This document shows positions 8,511 through 10,650 of a DNA stretch of 10,650 nt, in pieces. The notes under the pieces were generated by a model. It saw nothing but the letters and a program-made list of their open reading frames with translations. It ran no database searches and was not told the DNA's origin. The stretch spans positions 1 to 10,650 of the forward strand of contig CAZVTJ010000028.1 of NCBI GenBank assembly GCA_964630015.1, given 5' to 3'. Source of the stretch: CAZERT01 sp964630015. GTDB taxonomy: Bacteria; Patescibacteriota; Microgenomatia; UBA10105; UBA927. Each line of letters starts with the position of its first letter. The stretch's first letter is position 1. The position numbers and the translations under genes were made by a program.

Positions 8511-8545
8511 AGTATTACTATTTATATATAATCATTGTTTGTCAA
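8511..8545 (-). promoter_or_regulatory. Probable promoter of the small gene/giant gene pair
   Basis: On the minus strand a perfect TTGACA (8545-8540) is followed by a very AT-rich stretch with TATATAAA and TAATACT up to the ATG. No single -10 hexamer stands at the ideal 17-nt distance: TATAAA is 13 nt away and TAATAC is 22 nt away. The -35 is convincing, the -10 is not settled. Either choice gives a very short or absent 5' leader. Confidence 0.4.
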
Positions 8546-8558
8546 TAGGCACAAGGTC

Positions 8559-8948
8559 TTATGAAACAACCTTTTGTGTTTTTCCCGATGATCCCTGCCA
8601 CCTAATGTTTAAATTGTTGTCAATGGTATCTTTTGCAAGGGAAATTGCGGCATCATACTGTCCATGACGGACATAAGACTCGACGATTGTTGTTGCTTTT
8701 TTGACAACCCCATTTTCATATTGCATGGCATATGGAAGGACGATGTGTGAAAGTTCCGTACAATTGTCATCAAGCTTGAAAATTGCCTTAAACAGTTGGT
8801 TAAGTTCCATTCCAGGCTGAAGAATTTCCAGTACAAGGCGCGAAATTTGTCGGCTTCGTTCTTCCGTCATGGTGCCGTCGGTAAGTTTTGCCTTAATGAG
8901 CTCAACGACTTTGAGTTCAATTGCTTCGCGGATTTCATCGGGAGTCAT
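8559..8948 (-). CDS. Conserved-looking helical protein of unknown function
   Basis: From ATG 8948 the product is 129 residues (MTPDEIREAIELKVVELIK...). An in-frame ATG at 8990 would add 14 residues, MLATFEKIFNTGIC. I prefer 8948 because a GGA lies about seven bases before it, while 8990 has no ribosome-binding site and lies upstream of a possible -10 box. The protein is predicted all-helical: an amphipathic N-terminal helix, a TMTEERSRQISRLVLEIL helix, an ELNQLFKAIFKLDDNCTEL part, and a C-terminal helical pair (VESYVRHGQYDAAISLAKDTIDNN) with the small/large residue rhythm of a TPR-type hairpin. There is no signal peptide and no catalytic motif. It lies 48 bp upstream of the 105-residue gene on the same strand. 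I do not recognise the family with certainty; helix-mediated protein binding is the likeliest role. Confidence 0.75.
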   Translation of the reverse strand: MTPDEIREAIELKVVELIKAKLTDGTMTEERSRQISRLVLEILQPGMELNQLFKAIFKLDDNCTELSHIVLPYAMQYENGVVKKATTIVESYVRHGQYDAAISLAKDTIDNNLNIRWQGSSGKTQKVVS

Positions 8949-8957
8949 ACATATTCC

Positions 8958-8986
8958 AGTATTGAATATTTTTTCGAATGTAGCAA
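8958..8986 (-). promoter_or_regulatory. Possible promoter of the 129-residue gene
   Basis: On the minus strand TTGCTA (8986-8981) and AATACT (8963-8958) are separated by exactly 17 nt. Each matches four of six consensus bases. The start point would fall at about 8951, only a few bases before ATG 8948, which supports that start over ATG 8990. Confidence 0.3.
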
Positions 8987-9046
8987 GCATGAAAAGAGTA
9001 TCAAATGTTTTTCACGATAGAAAAATGCAGGACCAAACGCGCTAAT

Positions 9047-9289
9047 TTATGTATGCGGAAGGAGATTCGAATCGGCAAGAATTCCCATACGATGGTGTTC
9101 TGGACACATGTGTGTTTGTGGAAGAATGTTAATTCCGATTGGTTGAACAGTTGCCTGAAAATCATGTGGTGGTTCACTGGGTTGCCCCGGGCAAATATAA
9201 GTGGCGGTTACTTCTTTTAGTGCCGTTTTAAATTGTTTTAAAATTGGTCTATCGGGATTTTGAGGCATAACAAGGATAAATTGTACCAT
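9047..9289 (-). CDS. Small Cys/His-containing protein, unknown function
   Basis: It encodes 80 residues, from ATG 9289 to TAA 9049-9047. The N-terminus MVQFILVMPQ is apolar but too short for a standard signal peptide. A basic helix-like part (ILKQFKTALKEV) follows. The second half contains Cys33-Pro, His42, His60, Cys62-Pro and His65-His66, which could bind a metal such as zinc; this is inference from residue spacing only. The start lies 47 bp from the divergent M16 peptidase gene, so the two may share a control region. No Shine-Dalgarno is seen. A 71-codon plus-strand frame overlaps it (9005-9220), but it lacks motifs and ends short of the peptidase gene, so the minus strand is preferred. 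It could still be a chance frame. Confidence 0.5.
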   Translation of the reverse strand: MVQFILVMPQNPDRPILKQFKTALKEVTATYICPGQPSEPPHDFQATVQPIGINILPQTHMCPEHHRMGILADSNLLPHT

Positions 9290-9319
9290 AATTGTTGCAT
9301 GTATGAAGGCAGGAATTCA

Positions 9320-9328
9320 TGCTATCAT
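9320..9328 (+). promoter_or_regulatory. Extended -10 promoter element of the M16 peptidase gene
   Basis: TGCTATCAT matches the extended -10 form (TGn followed by TATAAT with one mismatch). It ends 8 nt before ATG 9337, so transcription would start at the start codon or one to three bases before it. An AGG (9329-9331), five bases before the ATG, could otherwise act as a weak ribosome-binding site. No clear -35 is seen, as is usual for extended -10 promoters. Confidence 0.4.
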
Positions 9329-9336
9329 AGGTAGTT

Positions 9337-10629
9337 ATGAAGCAAACGAACCCCTATACAACCGAAGTATTTCCCAATGGCACAAAACTGGTCCTTATTC
9401 CCATGCAGGCAGTGGAAAGCATGGCAACCAGTGTGATGGTGGGGGTAGGGAGCAGGTACGAAACACCTGCAATCAATGGTATTAGCCATTTTTTGGAACA
9501 CATGGTATTTAAGGGGACAAAACAATATCCCACAACCGATGACGTGAATTTTATTGAACGCCTCGGCGGCCTGCAGAATGCCTACACGGATATCGACATC
9601 ACCAATTACCACAACAAAGTATTGGCAGTCGATTGGCGTCAAGCGCTAGGAATTAACAAAGAGCTTGCCATGATGCCACTTTTAGAGCAAAAACATGTGG
9701 ATAAAGAACGGGATGTGATTTTGGAGGAAATGAAGCGCTACGAAGACGAACCGGAAGCAAAAGTGTCGGAGGCGTTCCACACCATGATGTATCCGGGAAC
9801 AAAACTCGGCATGCGCATTATCGGTGAAGAAGCGCCGCTGAAAGCCGCAACTGCACAAACCCTTCGGGAATATCATGACAGCTGGTATGTACCCGGGAAA
9901 ACCGTGGTGGTTATGGCTGGGGCAATGGATGATTCCAGGCAAAAGGAAATTACCGATCAGGTGAGGGAATGGTTTTCGCCATTGCCGGCAAAAGAAACAG
10001 GCAAGATGGAACCGGTGGTGGATATGCAGACGGAATCGGCCATCTCCGTTATTACAAAACCCGATGCCCAACAGGCACATTTGACGCTGGGTCTTCGGAT
10101 TTTTGCCCGGGGCAGCCAGGACCGGTTTGCCTGGAGCGTGTTTAATCTGCTCTTTGGCGTATCGTTTACTTCACGGCTATTCAAGGAAATTCGGGAAAAG
10201 CAGGGGCTCTGCTACCATATCCGATCCAGCGCCGACACATGGGATGATGTGGGGTATTGGTCCATTTATGCCGGCGTGGCAACCGACAAAGTCCATCAGG
10301 CGGTAGAAGGCATTATGGTAGAGCTTAAAAAAGCTCTCGATAGTGGGGTAACGGAGGATGAAATCGCGGTGTCCAAAAAACGGCTGATGACGCTTTTGGC
10401 ATTCCGAAGCGAAGATCCTGAATTTATGAATGAATGGTACGGCAGGCAGGTGTTGTATGGTCTGCCGGTTCTCACACTTGCCCAGCATTTGGAAAAGATT
10501 CAAGCAGTGACACGAAAAGATATAGAAGGATGTATTAAGAAGTATTTTGTATCAAACAATTTGAACCTTGCGGTGGTGTGGAATAAACCGACGGATGAAC
10601 GCCTTCGGGGATTGTTGAAATTGGAATAA
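9337..10629 (+). CDS. M16 family zinc metallopeptidase (pitrilysin/processing-peptidase type)
   Basis: The complete gene encodes 430 residues, about the usual length for a single two-lobed M16B subunit. The inverted zinc motif HFLEH (His51, Glu54, His55) is followed by the third ligand in VILEEMKRYEDEP (Glu131, 76 residues after His55), which fits the HxxEH-x(74-76)-E signature. The catalytic lobe thus looks intact. In the second lobe, IREKQGLCYHI supplies the Arg286/Tyr293 pair typical of an active chain, so both halves of the active site are on one protein and it may work as a homodimer, like bacterial YmxG/PepR-type enzymes. Family members cleave short unfolded peptides or presequences. 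No signal peptide is seen, so it is probably cytosolic. It is divergent from the minus-strand genes. GC is higher (a hand-counted line gives 50%) than in the left 3 kb. The family is certain; the substrate is not known. Confidence 0.97.
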   Translation: MKQTNPYTTEVFPNGTKLVLIPMQAVESMATSVMVGVGSRYETPAINGISHFLEHMVFKGTKQYPTTDDVNFIERLGGLQNAYTDIDITNYHNKVLAVDWRQALGINKELAMMPLLEQKHVDKERDVILEEMKRYEDEPEAKVSEAFHTMMYPGTKLGMRIIGEEAPLKAATAQTLREYHDSWYVPGKTVVVMAGAMDDSRQKEITDQVREWFSPLPAKETGKMEPVVDMQTESAISVITKPDAQQAHLTLGLRIFARGSQDRFAWSVFNLLFGVSFTSRLFKEIREKQGLCYHIRSSADTWDDVGYWSIYAGVATDKVHQAVEGIMVELKKALDSGVTEDEIAVSKKRLMTLLAFRSEDPEFMNEWYGRQVLYGLPVLTLAQHLEKIQAVTRKDIEGCIKKYFVSNNLNLAVVWNKPTDERLRGLLKLE

Positions 10630-10650
10630 CGGAAGGATTGATAAAGAGTA

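Noticed and set aside
9008..9025. Hairpin TTTTTC, loop ACGATA, GAAAAA as a terminator between 9047 and 8990
   Set aside because: The six-bp stem has a single G-C pair and no following T-run on the minus strand beyond the stem, so it is too weak to call.
9005..9220. Plus-strand 71-codon frame
   Set aside because: It overlaps the minus-strand Cys/His frame, shows no motif, and its start lies within the intergenic region behind the 129-residue gene with no ribosome-binding site.
1..10650. Recoded TGA (glycine) as in Gracilibacteria
   Set aside because: The identified genes end at ordinary TAA stops and need no in-frame TGA to be read through.
10630..10650. GGAAGG followed by possible TTG start of a next gene
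   Set aside because: It looks like a Shine-Dalgarno, but only a few bases remain, so no reading frame can be judged.

Overview
This window looks like a fragment of a metagenome-assembled bacterial genome. It carries one very large minus-strand gene with small minus-strand genes around it, and a divergent plus-strand peptidase gene on the right. All coding sequences read with TGA as stop, so there is no sign of a recoded genetic code. A giant multidomain protein, a short helical DUF5663-like partner, weak Shine-Dalgarno signals and an M16 peptidase would suit a Patescibacteria/CPR member, perhaps Peregrinibacteria-like. That placement is inference: no rRNA or other marker gene is present.

Layout. 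Positions 1-1408 (minus) hold a gene cut by the left window edge, with a C-terminal HAD-type hydrolase domain and about 280 residues of unrecognised N-terminal sequence. Positions 1535-8189 (minus) hold one giant gene of at least about 2,177 codons. It is interrupted by a 100-N scaffold gap at 7225-7324 that shifts the reading frame artificially. Its protein has, in order: an unrecognised N-terminal domain, a 37-residue NPPGGL repeat array (where the gap lies), an (V/I)EPP(K/T/N)P repeat stalk, a long helical region, an Ala/Gly-rich hydrophobic segment, a more helical stretch, an Asp/His-rich beta-like region with DxxGxI motifs about every 91 residues, a Pro/Thr plus Tyr-Gly linker, and a C-terminal module that may be a CE-clan (C48-like) cysteine peptidase fold. 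Upstream lie a 105-residue protein whose stop codon is 3 nt from the giant start (8193-8510), a 129-143-residue helical protein (8559-8948/8990), and an 80-residue Cys/His-rich protein (9047-9289). A 47-base divergent region separates the last from a complete M16 zinc peptidase (9337-10629, plus).

How they work together. The 105-residue gene and the giant gene form the clearest operon, with a good -35 box just upstream of the pair. The HAD gene follows 127 bp downstream and shares the AT-richer composition of the giant protein's C-terminal module. The giant protein has no N-terminal signal peptide, so its cellular location is unresolved. Nothing shows that the M16 peptidase acts on it.

The most useful results are a reconstruction of the scaffold gap (55-base exact repeats at both edges and a 21-base overlap of the edges), which restores one open frame, and the domain layout of the giant protein.
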